DNA of 64,000 nucleotides from Puniceibacterium antarcticum (GCF_002760615.1 NZ_AWWI01000096.1:45503-109502), one strand, 5' to 3'; counted from the first letter of the stretch, positions 42,285 through 51,894 are shown. Translations and numbers: made by a program. Notes: generated by a model from the letters alone, not told the origin.

Positions 42285-42476
42285 GATCGAAAGCCTGGGG
42301 CAATCGTAACCGGGGCAACCTCTTGGATCGGCGCGGGCATTGCGGCTGCGCTGGCTGCCCGAGGACACAGGCTGTTTCTGGTCGCACGAAGGCAAAGCGC
42401 TGGATGACAGGCTGAATGTCACCAAAACCGTTGCCCGTTTTCTGGCAACGGACATGTCTGACGGTCGGGTTGCGCA
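42285..42476 (+). pseudogene. Remnant of a short-chain dehydrogenase/reductase (frameshifted N-terminal fragment)
   Basis: Read from 42285 the frame gives KPGAIVTGATSWIGAGIAAA and continues LAARGHRLFLVARRQSA, the Rossmann start of an SDR (TGATSxIGxGIA, with Trp in place of the usual Gly). It meets TGA at about 42408. The next frame continues LDDRLNVTKTVARFLATDMSDG, which resembles the following beta-alpha unit of SDRs. No catalytic Tyr-Lys segment follows. It is a decayed fragment left between the two promoters. Confidence 0.65.
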
Positions 42477-42529
42477 CCCCAGTCAGAGGTGCCGCCGCAA
42501 TCGGCGTATTGGCGCGTTAGGAAAAAAGA

Positions 42530-43906
42530 ATGACACCACCTTCTGCCCCCCCGACCCGCGCGTCACTGAGCGAGGCGCAGGCCTTTCTGGCCGCCTACCC
42601 TGACGTGCAGGCCATCGACATCGTACTGAGTGATCTGCACGGGGTCGGGCGGGGCAAGATCATCCGCCGACACGAGCTGGAAAGCCTGTTCACCTCGGGG
42701 CGCGGCATGCCTGCGTCGCTTTTTGCACAGGACGTGGCGGGCGATGACGTACCGGCGGCAATTGCGCTGATGGGCGATGGCGGCGGCGACAGCCGGTGCT
42801 GGCCCGTGCCAAAGACGCTGGGCTATCAGAGTGCGACCGGGCGTGGGGTTGTCTTGCTGCAGATGGAGGCGGCGGATGGCACCCCCTGCCCGCTGGACCC
42901 GCGCACCGCCCTGCTGGGCCAGATCGCGCGGGCGCAGTCCACCGGGCTGACGCCGATGGGCGCGCTTGAGCTGGAGTTCTATCTGGTCGACAAGGAGCGC
43001 GACGGCGCAGGCTGCCCGCAACCAGCACGCGCGCCGATGACCGGGCGGCGTCTGTCGTCGACCAACTGCATGTCGGTGGACGAGCTGGACGAGATGTCGC
43101 CGTTCTTTGATGCGGTTTACAGCGGTGCAGTGGCGCTGGATCTGCCGCTGGAAAGTCTGATTTCGGAATATGCCGCCGGTCAGTTCGAACTGACCCTGCG
43201 CTATCGCGCACTGGCGCAGGCCGCAGATGATATCATCCGTGCCAAACGCCTGCTGCGCAGCACCGCCCGGCGGTTCGGGATGGAGGCGTGTTTCATGGCC
43301 AAGCCGTTCTCGCAAAGCTCTGGCTCTGGGATGCATCTGCATCTGTCGCTGACCGACGCGGGGGGCGCGAACCTGTTTGGTGATCCGTCCGAGGGCGTGT
43401 TGTCACCGCTGATGCTGAGCGCCATCGGCGGTATCCGGCACAGCATGGCCGAGTCGATGCTGGTGCTGGCCCCGGTGCTGAACAGCTGGCGGCGCTTTGC
43501 CGGAACGGTGTATTCCCCGGCGGCCAACACCTGGGGGACCGAGGACCGCAATGTCGCACTGCGCATTCCGGCGGGCGGGGCCAGATCGCGCCATTTCGAA
43601 CATCGCGTGGCGGGGGTCGACGCCAACCCTTATCTGGTTGCCGCGATCACGTTGGGGGCCGCACTGGACGGGATTGATGCTGGGATGGACCCGGGGCCGG
43701 AAGGCGCTGGGGGGGCCACCGCTTATCCGGCGATCCCCGCCAGCTGGCGAGATGCGATCACCTTGTTCGAGGGATCTGAGGGTATGAAGGCGCTGCTTGG
43801 CGCGCCGCTGCATGAGATGTTCGCCGCCCTGAAGCGCGGAGAGCATGATGCCCTGGCGGTTCAGGTGACGGATCTGGAATGGCTGCTTTATGGCACCACC
43901 CTTTGA
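42530..43906 (+). CDS. Glutamine synthetase family protein (gamma-glutamylputrescine / gamma-glutamylamide synthetase-like)
   Basis: This 458-residue protein has an N-terminal GS beta-grasp (about residues 25-115, with VLSDLHGVGRGKI). The catalytic domain contains ALELEFYLVDKE (metal Glu), EYAAGQFELTLRY, MAKPFSQSSGSGMHLHLSL (metal His and glutamate contacts) and RIPAGGARSRHFEHRVAG. These match PuuA/GlnT-type enzymes rather than housekeeping GlnA. Such enzymes use ATP to join glutamate to an amine, often to start polyamine or ethanolamine breakdown. An AGGA precedes the ATG. The adjacent amidase, ALDH and polyamine-type ABC transporter fit that role. Confidence 0.9.
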   Translation: MTPPSAPPTRASLSEAQAFLAAYPDVQAIDIVLSDLHGVGRGKIIRRHELESLFTSGRGMPASLFAQDVAGDDVPAAIALMGDGGGDSRCWPVPKTLGYQSATGRGVVLLQMEAADGTPCPLDPRTALLGQIARAQSTGLTPMGALELEFYLVDKERDGAGCPQPARAPMTGRRLSSTNCMSVDELDEMSPFFDAVYSGAVALDLPLESLISEYAAGQFELTLRYRALAQAADDIIRAKRLLRSTARRFGMEACFMAKPFSQSSGSGMHLHLSLTDAGGANLFGDPSEGVLSPLMLSAIGGIRHSMAESMLVLAPVLNSWRRFAGTVYSPAANTWGTEDRNVALRIPAGGARSRHFEHRVAGVDANPYLVAAITLGAALDGIDAGMDPGPEGAGGATAYPAIPASWRDAITLFEGSEGMKALLGAPLHEMFAALKRGEHDALAVQVTDLEWLLYGTTL

Positions 43907-43975
43907 ACGTGACACCTGAGCCCTGCCGCAACGGGGGCTGCCCGTGACCCCTCAGCCCCCATTGGCCTTGAGACA

Positions 43976-44326
43976 ATGGCGACCCAGCCCCTGCACGAGG
44001 TGGTTTATGCGCGGCTGCGCCATGCGATTATGTCTGGCCTGATCGCGCCCGGACGCAAGCTGACCTCGCGCAAGCTGGCGCGCGAGCTGGGGACGAGTGA
44101 CATGCCGGTGCGTTCAGCGCTGCTGCGGCTGTAGGCCTTGCGCGCATTGGATCAACTGGGCAACGGGTCGATGATCTTGCCTGCAATGACCCGGGCGCGA
44201 TTTTCGGATCTGATGACCACGCGGATGATCTGCGAACCGGCGGCGGCGCGGATGGCCGTTTCGGGCATGGACCGCGCGGGGCTGAGAAATCTGCGGCAGG
44301 CTGCAGTGGCGCTGACGGCCGCCGCA
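43976..44326 (+). pseudogene. Truncated GntR/FCD-type regulator with in-frame TAG stop
   Basis: The ATG at 43976 opens a typical GntR winged helix (LHEVVYARLRHAIMSGLIAP, then GRKLTSRKLARELGTSDMPV and RSALLRL) that stops at TAG (44132-44134) after 52 codons. The same frame then continues as ALRALDQLGNGSMILPAMTR and SDLMTTRMICEPAAARMAV, clearly the start of an FCD effector domain. Homology fades at about 44326, where the convergent ExoD gene ends. About half of the normal length of about 220 residues is lost. It probably once regulated the neighbouring glutamine-synthetase-like gene. Confidence 0.82.
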
Positions 44327-44328
44327 CG

Positions 44329-44931
44329 TTACAAAAGCCAGACTATCAACCCGGCTGCCGTTGCCAGAAAGCCAAGCGCGACAGCCGCCAGAAGCCCGTC
44401 CAATGTCAGGATCGCCACCGACAGCAGGGTGACGCAGGCTGCAGCGACAGAGGCGGAAAACGGGATCAGTTCGAGAAAGGGCATGATCATGCCGCACAGC
44501 ATGCAGATCGCCAGCAACACCTTGTCCCCCGGCGGACGCACCAGAACATCCAGCCGCTGATGCGTGTGCCGGTCAAGAAAGGCCGTAATACCACGCACCT
44601 TTGCCAGAGCGTCGCGGATACGCGTGCCTTCCAGCCTGCGGCGGGTGACAAAGCCGGGAAGCCACAGACTGCGCCGCCCCAGCAGCGCCTGCGCCGACAC
44701 CAGCGTGATGATGATCCCGCAAAAGGTCGAAAGCCCCGGAATCCCGCTGAGCGGTGAGGTCGCGACAATGCCCGGAATGAACAGCAGCGCGGTGGTCGAG
44801 GCGCGGCCAAGCGCCTGCATCACATCCGCAAAGGTCACTGTATCGCGTTCCTCACCCAGATCCCTGACCGCATCCAGAAGCGCGCTAAGGCTCGGCGCCC
44901 TTTGCGAGATAGGCTGGGAGGTTTCTGTCAT
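44329..44931 (-). CDS. Exopolysaccharide synthesis protein ExoD family
   Basis: This 200-residue inner-membrane protein shows LGERDTVTFADVMQALGRAS (split between positions 26 and 46) and TALLFIPGIVATSPLSGIPG, then three further hydrophobic segments to the C-terminus. The arrangement is that of ExoD, first described in Sinorhizobium as needed for exopolysaccharide and alkaline tolerance; its molecular role remains unclear. It converges on the GntR remnant. Its 3' end apparently replaced the missing part of that gene. Confidence 0.87.
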   Translation of the reverse strand: MTETSQPISQRAPSLSALLDAVRDLGEERDTVTFADVMQALGRASTTALLFIPGIVATSPLSGIPGLSTFCGIIITLVSAQALLGRRSLWLPGFVTRRRLEGTRIRDALAKVRGITAFLDRHTHQRLDVLVRPPGDKVLLAICMLCGMIMPFLELIPFSASVAAACVTLLSVAILTLDGLLAAVALGFLATAAGLIVWLL

Positions 44932-45044
44932 TCTTGGACTCCTTGACGCGACAGGGGCAGGGCTTGGCGCGACGGCAACGGCACGCGCCCGCAGACAGTC
45001 AACGCCTCTGCGGGACGGCTGTTCCGCGCTGCAGACCGCCTCAC

Positions 45045-45965
45045 TTACATCTCTTGACTCACCTGGCCATAGGCGAGCAAGGCGAACAGGCCCGTGCCAC
45101 CAAGGATGTTGCCAACCAGCGTGGGCAGGATGTGACTGGCAAAGGCCGTTGTGAGGCCCATCTCGCCATGCAGGACGAGGCTGAAAAACTCGTTCGATCC
45201 CGCAATCACATGGGTAAATTCGCCCGCAGCGATCAACCAGGTGAACATGACGATCACCAGAAGCTCGGATCCCTTGGAGGAGGGCAGCATCCAGACCAGC
45301 GCTGCAATGAAGAAGCCTGCGGGAATGCCGCGCAGCATTGATTCCATCGGTCCGAGTTCAGCAGCCTTGCGCGAAATTTCAAGGATGGCTGTCAGGAATT
45401 CCTGCGACAGGATACCACCATGCAACGAGATGGCCGCGGTCAGGAAAGTGCCGCACATGTTCGCGGCAAAGACGATCGCCCAAAGACGCGCCGTCAGATA
45501 AAAACACTTGCGGGTCGGATTGGCCAGAACCGGCAGCACCACGGTGATGGTGTTTTCGGTGAACAGCTGCAAACGGCACAGGATCACCAGAACAAAGCCA
45601 AAGGTATACCCCAGGCTTTCGAAAAGGCCTAGATAGGGATGGCCCGCCCCCAGACTTGCGCGAATGACGCCCTCGGCAAGGACCGAGGTGGAAATGCCCA
45701 TGCCCGCCGCAACACCCGACCACCAGAGTGAGGTCTTCGGGCGCTCAAGCTCTTCTTCGCCTTCGCGCAGGACGATGGAATACATAGTCAGGGCGGACAA
45801 GCGGCCGTTCTCGGCCACAGCATCCCGTTCTCCGCGTGTCAGGGATTTTTCGGTCTGGGTCGGTGTATTTTCACGCGTTTCGCGTTTCGCAACCCGCTCG
45901 CGAGCGTCATCTTCGCGTTTTTCCGACGCGTCGGACCGGGAAGTCTTGGCGGTCTGGTCGTTCAT
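45045..45965 (-). CDS. Formate/nitrite transporter (FNT) family channel, YfdC-like
   Basis: This 306-residue protein has an unusually long, charged cytoplasmic N-terminus (about residues 1-75; many Lys, Arg, Glu and Asp). The FNT membrane domain follows with six helices: SLWWSGVAAGMGISTSVLAE, FVLVILCRLQLFTENTITVV (about 150) and ANMCGTFL (in FNT channels this region forms the constriction). The late NEFFSLVLHGEMG corresponds to the broken helix 5. The extension is typical of the YfdC subgroup, whose substrate is not established. No neighbour links it to formate or nitrite metabolism. Confidence 0.88.
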   Translation of the reverse strand: MNDQTAKTSRSDASEKREDDARERVAKRETRENTPTQTEKSLTRGERDAVAENGRLSALTMYSIVLREGEEELERPKTSLWWSGVAAGMGISTSVLAEGVIRASLGAGHPYLGLFESLGYTFGFVLVILCRLQLFTENTITVVLPVLANPTRKCFYLTARLWAIVFAANMCGTFLTAAISLHGGILSQEFLTAILEISRKAAELGPMESMLRGIPAGFFIAALVWMLPSSKGSELLVIVMFTWLIAAGEFTHVIAGSNEFFSLVLHGEMGLTTAFASHILPTLVGNILGGTGLFALLAYGQVSQEM

Positions 45966-46172
45966 TCCGATGTCCTTTTGCCAATCAAAAGCCGTTCATG
46001 TTTCGAGCAGGCCAAAGAGGAATGGACACGCAGACGCCGGATAAAAAGCTTATGCGCGCGCAAAGCCCGGCACCGTTCACTGAACAGTCAATTCCGCACC
46101 TGCCGGAAAGTTCCCCGCATCTGCCCTCCGGCGCCGCATTTTTGCAGGTGCGGAGGGGGGAGAACAGAGCAC

Positions 46173-47840
46173 TCAACGCTCGAAGACGACGCGCCCGCCA
46201 GAGAGGGTGATGGCCGCGCCGGTGTCTTCAAAGCGGTCCGGGTCCATGCCTTCCAGATCGTCGCGCATCACGACAATATCTGCCATCATACCTGGGGACA
46301 GACGGCCCTTGCGCGTTTCGTTGAATTCGACCCAAGCGTTGTCGGTTGTATAGGAAGCCAGCGCATCCATCAGGCTTTGGCGCTGATCAATCCAGGGGGC
46401 CGCCAGTTTCAGCGGCGCTGTTGCGGCACGCAGGGTCGACATCACATCGACCTTGATCACCGGCCAATCGGTGGAAAAGATCACACGGTTTCCCGCCTCG
46501 CGTAGCGTTTGCCAGGCATAGGCCAGTGGCTTTTGATAATCGTAAAGGTTCGGATCTATCGCCCCGGCCGGATAGATATGCCCGAACGGCGCATGGCCAG
46601 GTTGATAGGACGCAACGACCCCGAGTTCGGCAAAGCGCGGCAGATCATCGGCATGCAGCGTTTCGATATGTTCGATGCGGTGGCGCGCATCGTGGCGGCC
46701 ATTCACATCCCGGGCGGCCTGATAGCCATCCAGCGTGCGACGCACCGCCAAATCGCCAATCGCATGGGTCGCAATCTGGAACCCGCGGCGGTCCGCCTCG
46801 ATACAGGCAGCGTTGAACGGCTCTGCCTCGAACACCGCGTCACCGCTGTGATCAGAGCCCGGATAGGGACGCAGCATCAGCGCCGTGTGGCTTTCGACCA
46901 CGCCGTCCATGAACATCTTGACCCGATTGCACCACAGCCGGTCACTGGTCCAGCGGCGGCGCATCTCTTCGGCTTCGACAAACCGATCAAGCGTGTCAAC
47001 GGATTTGAAATGGAACGGCACTTCGGTGCGGCAGATCAGATCGCCCTCGGCCTCAAGCTCGGCCAGCAGTTCCATCGTGTAGAAATTGCCGTCCATGTTG
47101 TGCAGGCCGGTGATGCCGTGGCTGGCGCAATGTTTCAGCCCGCGTCGGATCACGTCGCGGTCGCGGGTCCGTTCGGCAGCAGAGGCTGGCGGCACCGGGT
47201 CTTTGCCCGTCACCAGCCCCCCAAGCTCACGCCCGCCATAGGGGGTCATGGCAAGCAGCCGGGCATAGGCGCCCGGTTCGCGCAGCTCGCCCTCGGCCAG
47301 ACCATCCGCGCCCATGACGATTTCGGATCCGACTTCGGTCATTCCACCTTGCAGCAACCCTGCAAGTTCCAGCGCACGGGTGTTGGCCCAGACCGTGTGA
47401 TGATCTGATGCGAACATGGCAAAGGGGCGGTCAGGCAGGACGCGGTCCAGATCGTGACGCGTGGTGCGATGGCGCGCACCGAACATGCTGTAATCGCCCT
47501 GCACCGCAAAGATCAGCGGCGCATCCGGATCAGCGGCAGAACGTGCGCGGACAGCGGCGGTCACGGAATCAAATCCCTTGAGACCGCCCAGATCAAGGTA
47601 GTCAAGTTCAACAGAGCCGCCGAAAAGGTGCACATGGCTGTCGATGAAACCGGGCAGGACGCTGCCGCCCTGCGCATCGATGACGCGTGTGCAGGGGCCG
47701 GCCAGATCGCGGATGGTGGCGGTGTCGCTCACCGCGAGGATAAGGCCGTCCCGCACAGCGAGCGCGCTCGCGCGCGGCAGATCGGCGTCAAATGTGATCA
47801 GGGAACCGTTTAGGATGACAAGGTCGGGTGCAGCGGACAT
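46173..47840 (-). CDS. YtcJ-like amidohydrolase (amidohydrolase family 3)
   Basis: This 555-residue metal-dependent hydrolase has the HxH motif in VLPGFIDSHVHLFGG (about residue 65), GLHNMDGNFYTMELL, WCNRVKMFMDGVVESHTALML, ATHAIGDLAVRRTLDGY with the metal His, and the closing STDWPVIKVD Asp. An N-terminal beta-sandwich forms with the C-terminal strand set (SPGMMADIVVM). YtcJ enzymes hydrolyse amides or N-acyl compounds, mostly unassigned. It is the last gene of a five-gene operon with a polyamine-type ABC transporter, 62 bp after the binding-protein gene, and presumably acts on its imported substrate. Confidence 0.9.
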   Translation of the reverse strand: MSAAPDLVILNGSLITFDADLPRASALAVRDGLILAVSDTATIRDLAGPCTRVIDAQGGSVLPGFIDSHVHLFGGSVELDYLDLGGLKGFDSVTAAVRARSAADPDAPLIFAVQGDYSMFGARHRTTRHDLDRVLPDRPFAMFASDHHTVWANTRALELAGLLQGGMTEVGSEIVMGADGLAEGELREPGAYARLLAMTPYGGRELGGLVTGKDPVPPASAAERTRDRDVIRRGLKHCASHGITGLHNMDGNFYTMELLAELEAEGDLICRTEVPFHFKSVDTLDRFVEAEEMRRRWTSDRLWCNRVKMFMDGVVESHTALMLRPYPGSDHSGDAVFEAEPFNAACIEADRRGFQIATHAIGDLAVRRTLDGYQAARDVNGRHDARHRIEHIETLHADDLPRFAELGVVASYQPGHAPFGHIYPAGAIDPNLYDYQKPLAYAWQTLREAGNRVIFSTDWPVIKVDVMSTLRAATAPLKLAAPWIDQRQSLMDALASYTTDNAWVEFNETRKGRLSPGMMADIVVMRDDLEGMDPDRFEDTGAAITLSGGRVVFER

Positions 47841-47902
47841 GGGGGTTCTTTCAGGAACGTCGATGAATTGGGCGGCCCCCGTCGGGCGCCGCCCTGCTTG
47901 GC

Positions 47903-48928
47903 TTATTTGGTCAGTTCGGTCCAGATCTGCGAATAGATCTTCTGCACCTCGGGCGGGCAGCTTTTCGAGATATAGCCCGCACCTTGCAGGTTCTCGGGGA
48001 TATTGATCTCGGGAGCGCTGGCCATGTCTGCATCCATGAAGGCCTCGGAGCCGGTTATGCCGTTTGCGTAACGGGCAAAGTTCGACAGCATCGCGGCGTT
48101 TTCCGGCAGCATGATAAAGTTCAGGAACAGCCGGGCATTTTCGACATTCTGCGCATCTGCAGTGATTGCGGCATTGTCCATCCAGATCGAATAACCGGTC
48201 TGCGGATAGCCGAATTTCACATCCTCGTTCTGCAGCCGTGCGCGCATCGACGCGCCGTTCCAGTTGACCGATGCGGCGATGTCCACATTTGCGAGTTTGT
48301 CGATGTTGCCATAGGCCATGGACAGCCAGGAGGGCTTGGCTTCGACCAGCTTGTCGCGCACCTTGACCAGCACATCCTTGTCACCGGTGCATTGCTCACC
48401 ACCCATATAGTGGATGGCGAGGCCCATCACGTCGATCATTTCGGGGATGACGTTGATCTTGCCCTTCAACTCTTCGGGCGGATCGAAGACCAAGGCGGCG
48501 GAGTCGATGTCACCGCCGTAGATGCTGGTGTTGACGCTGATGCCAACGGTGCCCCACTGCCACGGAACGGTGTATTCCCGGCCCGGATCGAATTCGACAT
48601 CCACCCAGCGCGGAGTGACGTTGCTGAAATTTTCCATCTCGTTCGGGTTCGACTTCATCAGCACGCCTTCGGAGATGAAGATCGGCACGTAAGCGCCTGA
48701 CGGCACCACGATGTCGAACCCGCTGCCCCCGGCCTTGAGCTTGGCCAGTGCCGTGTCGTTGGAATCGTAATCGGTGATGGTCACCGCAATATCAAATTCC
48801 TTCTCGAATTTTTCGATCATCTCGGGGCTGGTATAATTGCCCCAGTTGTAGATGTTGAGCTGACCTTCGGCCTGCGCTGTGCCCGCAATAAGGGCGGCGA
48901 GGCTGGTCAGAAGGGCCGTGCGTTTCAT
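47903..48928 (-). CDS. Spermidine/putrescine-type ABC transporter binding protein (PotD/PotF)
   Basis: This 341-residue periplasmic protein has a Sec signal (about residues 1-20, ending GTAQA) and the PotD-like mature start GQLNIYNWGNYTSPEMIEKF. Further motifs are YDSNDTALAKLKAGGSGFDIVVPSG (in parts), VPWQWGTVGISVN and the late LNFIMLPENAA. The Trp/Asp pocket pattern suits a cationic amine or similar compound. It is followed by the YtcJ-like hydrolase in the operon. Confidence 0.92.
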   Translation of the reverse strand: MKRTALLTSLAALIAGTAQAEGQLNIYNWGNYTSPEMIEKFEKEFDIAVTITDYDSNDTALAKLKAGGSGFDIVVPSGAYVPIFISEGVLMKSNPNEMENFSNVTPRWVDVEFDPGREYTVPWQWGTVGISVNTSIYGGDIDSAALVFDPPEELKGKINVIPEMIDVMGLAIHYMGGEQCTGDKDVLVKVRDKLVEAKPSWLSMAYGNIDKLANVDIAASVNWNGASMRARLQNEDVKFGYPQTGYSIWMDNAAITADAQNVENARLFLNFIMLPENAAMLSNFARYANGITGSEAFMDADMASAPEINIPENLQGAGYISKSCPPEVQKIYSQIWTELTK

Positions 48929-48974
48929 ATAATCTCTCCCCGAGATTGTGCCCCGCGGGGCGGATGATACCGGA

Positions 48975-49781
48975 TCATTTACGCGTCCGGCTGAAAAAGA
49001 ACATCGCGGTGACCATGAGGATCGAAATGGCCAGAAGCGCGGTAGAAATGGCGTTGATCTCGGGCGTTATATTGCGCCTCAGCTGGCCGAGCATATAGGT
49101 GGGCAGCGTGTCCTGTCCTGCAGATTTGACAAATTCGGTGATCACCACATCGTCAAGCGAAATCACGAAGGACAGCATGCCGCCCGCCAGAATCCCCGGC
49201 CAGAGCTGCGGCAACGTGATGTAGCGAAACACCTTGACCGGAGTGCCATAAAGATCCGCCCCCGCCTGTTCGAGGCTGAGATTCATCCCCTGCAGACGCG
49301 CGCGGATCGGCATATAGGCAAAGGGGATGCAAAACGCCGTATGCGCGATGATCAGATACCACAGACCGGTATAGCCCGTTGCCACCTTGATCATCGCAAA
49401 GAAGATCAGCAGCGACACGGCGGTGACGATCTCGGGCACCATCAGCGGCTGGTTTATCATGGCAAAGGCGACAGTCTGACCGCGCCAGGGTTTGACCCGG
49501 GTTGTTGCCAGCGCAGCCAGAACCGCGACCGATGTGGCCAGAAACGCGGCAGTGACAGCGATGGTGACGGACAGGATCGTGGCCGACTGGATCTGGTCGT
49601 TCTGCCAGGCCGAGGCGTACCAGCGCAGCGACAGCCCTTCCCATTGCGAGATGGATTGACCCGCGTTGAAGGAATAGGCCACGAGCAGAAGGATCGGCAG
49701 ATAGAGCAGCACGAAACACAGCATCGCAATGGCGGTGAACCCCGGCTGGCGGCGGACGTCAAAGGATTTAGCCATGGGCAT
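48975..49781 (-). CDS. Polyamine-type ABC transporter permease (PotC/PotI)
   Basis: This 268-residue permease has about six helices and the EAA loop EQAGADLYGTPVKVFRYITL (about residues 170-189), followed by FVISLDDVVITEFVKSAG, a marker of PotC. It overlaps the start of its operon partner PotB by 14 bp, which indicates translational coupling. Confidence 0.92.
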   Translation of the reverse strand: MPMAKSFDVRRQPGFTAIAMLCFVLLYLPILLLVAYSFNAGQSISQWEGLSLRWYASAWQNDQIQSATILSVTIAVTAAFLATSVAVLAALATTRVKPWRGQTVAFAMINQPLMVPEIVTAVSLLIFFAMIKVATGYTGLWYLIIAHTAFCIPFAYMPIRARLQGMNLSLEQAGADLYGTPVKVFRYITLPQLWPGILAGGMLSFVISLDDVVITEFVKSAGQDTLPTYMLGQLRRNITPEINAISTALLAISILMVTAMFFFSRTRK

Positions 49782-50652
49782 TGCCCTCGTTCCCGGCGGC
49801 GCGGACGTAGAAGATCAGCGCGATCATGACGATCACCAGCAGTGTCAGCGACAGCGCCGCCCCCAGCGGCCAGTTGCGCAACTGGCCGAACTGCAGCTCG
49901 ATCAGATTGCCCAGCATCAGCTGCTTGCCGCCGCCCAGCACCCGCGGCGTCACATAGGCGCCGAGGCAGGGCACGAAGACAAGGATGGATCCCGCCACCA
50001 CACCCGGTTTCACCAGCGGAAAGATCACCCGGCGCAGCACCTGCCAGCGGGTGGCGTAAAGATCATAGCCCGCCTCGACCAGGCTGAAATCCAGCCGTTC
50101 CATCGACGCATAGATCGGCAGGATCATCAGGGGCAGATAGACATAGGTCATCCCTACCAGCATGGAAAATTCAGTATAGAGCATCTGGATCGGCTGGGTG
50201 ACAAGACCCATGGCGATCAGCACGGTGTTTATTGTGCCTTCATTGCGGATCAGCTCCATGATCGCGAAAGTGCGGATCAGAAGGTTGGTCCAGAACGGGA
50301 TCATGATCAACAGCATCCAGACATCCCGGCTGCCCTTTGGGCGGGTCGCGATGAAGTAGGCTGTGGGAAATCCGATGACCAGCGACAGGACGGATGTCAT
50401 CAGAGACAGCTTGATCGACCGCCAGAACACGCTCAGATGCGCATCGGCCCAGCTGAGCTGGTCAGTGAAAAAGTCGCGTTCTGCCACGACGCCGAACCAT
50501 GCATCGGTCGAGAAATCCCAGACCACGCCGCCGTAATCGCCGGGGATCAGAAAGGAATAGACAAGCACAATCACCAGCGGGCCCGCGGCGGCAAAAAACA
50601 GGATCACCATCGCGGGGGCAAGCAGGGCAAAGCGGGTGCGGCTGGGGCTCAT
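49768..50652 (-). CDS. Polyamine-type ABC transporter permease (PotB/PotH)
   Basis: This 294-residue membrane protein (ATG at 50652; a GTG one codon earlier is also in frame) has FPTAYFIATRPKG, MIPFWTNLLIRTFA and the EAA loop EAGYDLYATRWQVLRRVIFP (about residues 205-224), all PotB signatures. The stop lies inside the potC-like gene and the start is four bases after the ATPase stop. Confidence 0.92.
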   Translation of the reverse strand: MSPSRTRFALLAPAMVILFFAAAGPLVIVLVYSFLIPGDYGGVVWDFSTDAWFGVVAERDFFTDQLSWADAHLSVFWRSIKLSLMTSVLSLVIGFPTAYFIATRPKGSRDVWMLLIMIPFWTNLLIRTFAIMELIRNEGTINTVLIAMGLVTQPIQMLYTEFSMLVGMTYVYLPLMILPIYASMERLDFSLVEAGYDLYATRWQVLRRVIFPLVKPGVVAGSILVFVPCLGAYVTPRVLGGGKQLMLGNLIELQFGQLRNWPLGAALSLTLLVIVMIALIFYVRAAGNEGNAHG

Positions 50653-50656
50653 CACG

Positions 50657-51733
50657 TCAATCCTTCAGCACTTGGCCTGCAGAGGATGCCAGCGCGATGC
50701 CCACCCTTTCCCCCTGCTGCACCGGGCGCATTTCATCCGGGCTGTTCTGACGGCGCAATACAAAGCGCGTGCCGATCCCGTCCAGAGTGATGTGATAATG
50801 GGTGTCGGTGCCGAAATAGACTATATCGTCCAGCGTGCCGGTCAACTGCCCGGCGTCCAGCGCGACAAGCCGGGCATGTTCGGGGCGTATGGCAAGGGTG
50901 ACCGCCCCGCTGGTCTTGTCGACCTGACCTGCGCGGGCCGTCACCTCGGCCCCCTGCCCCAGCCGCAGCTGGGCGCTGTCACCGGTGCGGGCGATCATCT
51001 CGGCCGACAGAAAGTTGGTGTCGCCGATGAAATCCGCAACAAAGCGTTCGGACGGCTGATCATAGATCTCGCGCGGGCCGCCGATCTGACGGATGGTGCC
51101 GCCGCTCATGACCGCGATGCGGTCCGACATGGTCAGCGCCTCTTCCTGATCGTGGGTCACAAAGACAAAGGTGATGCCGGTTTCCGATTGCAGCCGCTTG
51201 AGTTCCAGCTGCATTTCCTTGCGCAGCTTGAAGTCCAGCGCCGACAGCGGCTCGTCCAGCAGCAACACCTTGGGGCGCGGCGCGAGTGCGCGGGCAAGGG
51301 CGACACGCTGTTGCTGCCCGCCGGAAATCTGCGACGTCTTGCGATCCGCGAGATTGGTCATGCGCACAAGGGCGAGCATCTCGCTTACCGTTGCGGCAAC
51401 CTCGGATTTGGGCTTGCCCAGCATGGTCAGACCGAAACCGACATTTTCGGCCACAGTCATGTGCGGAAACAGCGCGTAGGATTGGAACACGGTGTTGACC
51501 GGACGGCGATAGGGCGGCTTGTCCGCCAGGTCCTGTCCGTCCAGCAGGATCTTGCCGCTTGTCGGCCCCTCGAACCCGGCGATCAGGCGCAAAAGGGTGG
51601 TCTTGCCGCAGCCGGACGGACCGAGCAGGGTGAAAAACTCATTTTCCTTAATCGTAACAGAGACGCGGTCAAGCGCGCGAAAGGCGCTGTCCCCCGCGCC
51701 GAAGAGTTTGCTGACGGTGTCGATCTCGATCAT
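50657..51733 (-). CDS. Polyamine-type ABC transporter ATP-binding protein (PotA/PotG)
   Basis: This 358-residue ATPase has Walker [10 protein letters not shown] (about residue 38), Q-loop [12 protein letters not shown], signature [16 protein letters not shown], Walker [13 protein letters not shown] and H-loop [11 protein letters not shown]-terminal TOBE domain (about 280-345) is typical of PotA. It heads the operon ATPase - permease - permease - binding protein - amidohydrolase. A palindrome lies 22 bp upstream of its start codon. Confidence 0.94.
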   Translation of the reverse strand: MIEIDTVSKLFGAGDSAFRALDRVSVTIKENEFFTLLGPSGCGKTTLLRLIAGFEGPTSGKILLDGQDLADKPPYRRPVNTVFQSYALFPHMTVAENVGFGLTMLGKPKSEVAATVSEMLALVRMTNLADRKTSQISGGQQQRVALARALAPRPKVLLLDEPLSALDFKLRKEMQLELKRLQSETGITFVFVTHDQEEALTMSDRIAVMSGGTIRQIGGPREIYDQPSERFVADFIGDTNFLSAEMIARTGDSAQLRLGQGAEVTARAGQVDKTSGAVTLAIRPEHARLVALDAGQLTGTLDDIVYFGTDTHYHITLDGIGTRFVLRRQNSPDEMRPVQQGERVGIALASSAGQVLKD

Positions 51734-51754
51734 GAATGGGTCTTTCTATGATTA

Positions 51755-51766
51755 ATTTGATCAAAT
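51755..51766. promoter_or_regulatory. Palindrome ATTTGATCAAAT upstream of the polyamine-type operon
   Basis: This perfect 12-bp palindrome sits in an AT-rich patch (51745-51775) just before the ATPase gene, with outer arms ATGATT (51748-51753) and AATCAT (51764-51769) also complementary. It is the likely operator or core promoter of the operon. No regulator gene is adjacent. Confidence 0.5.
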
Positions 51767-51894
51767 CATTTCAGACTACGTCATGGCAAGGAAAGAGTTG
51801 CATCTAATTTGTGCCGGGGCACATTGCTGCATAATTTTAGGGCGATGGCCTGGGGCTGCGCTGTGATCCGCAAAACTCTAAGGGGCGCAAACCC

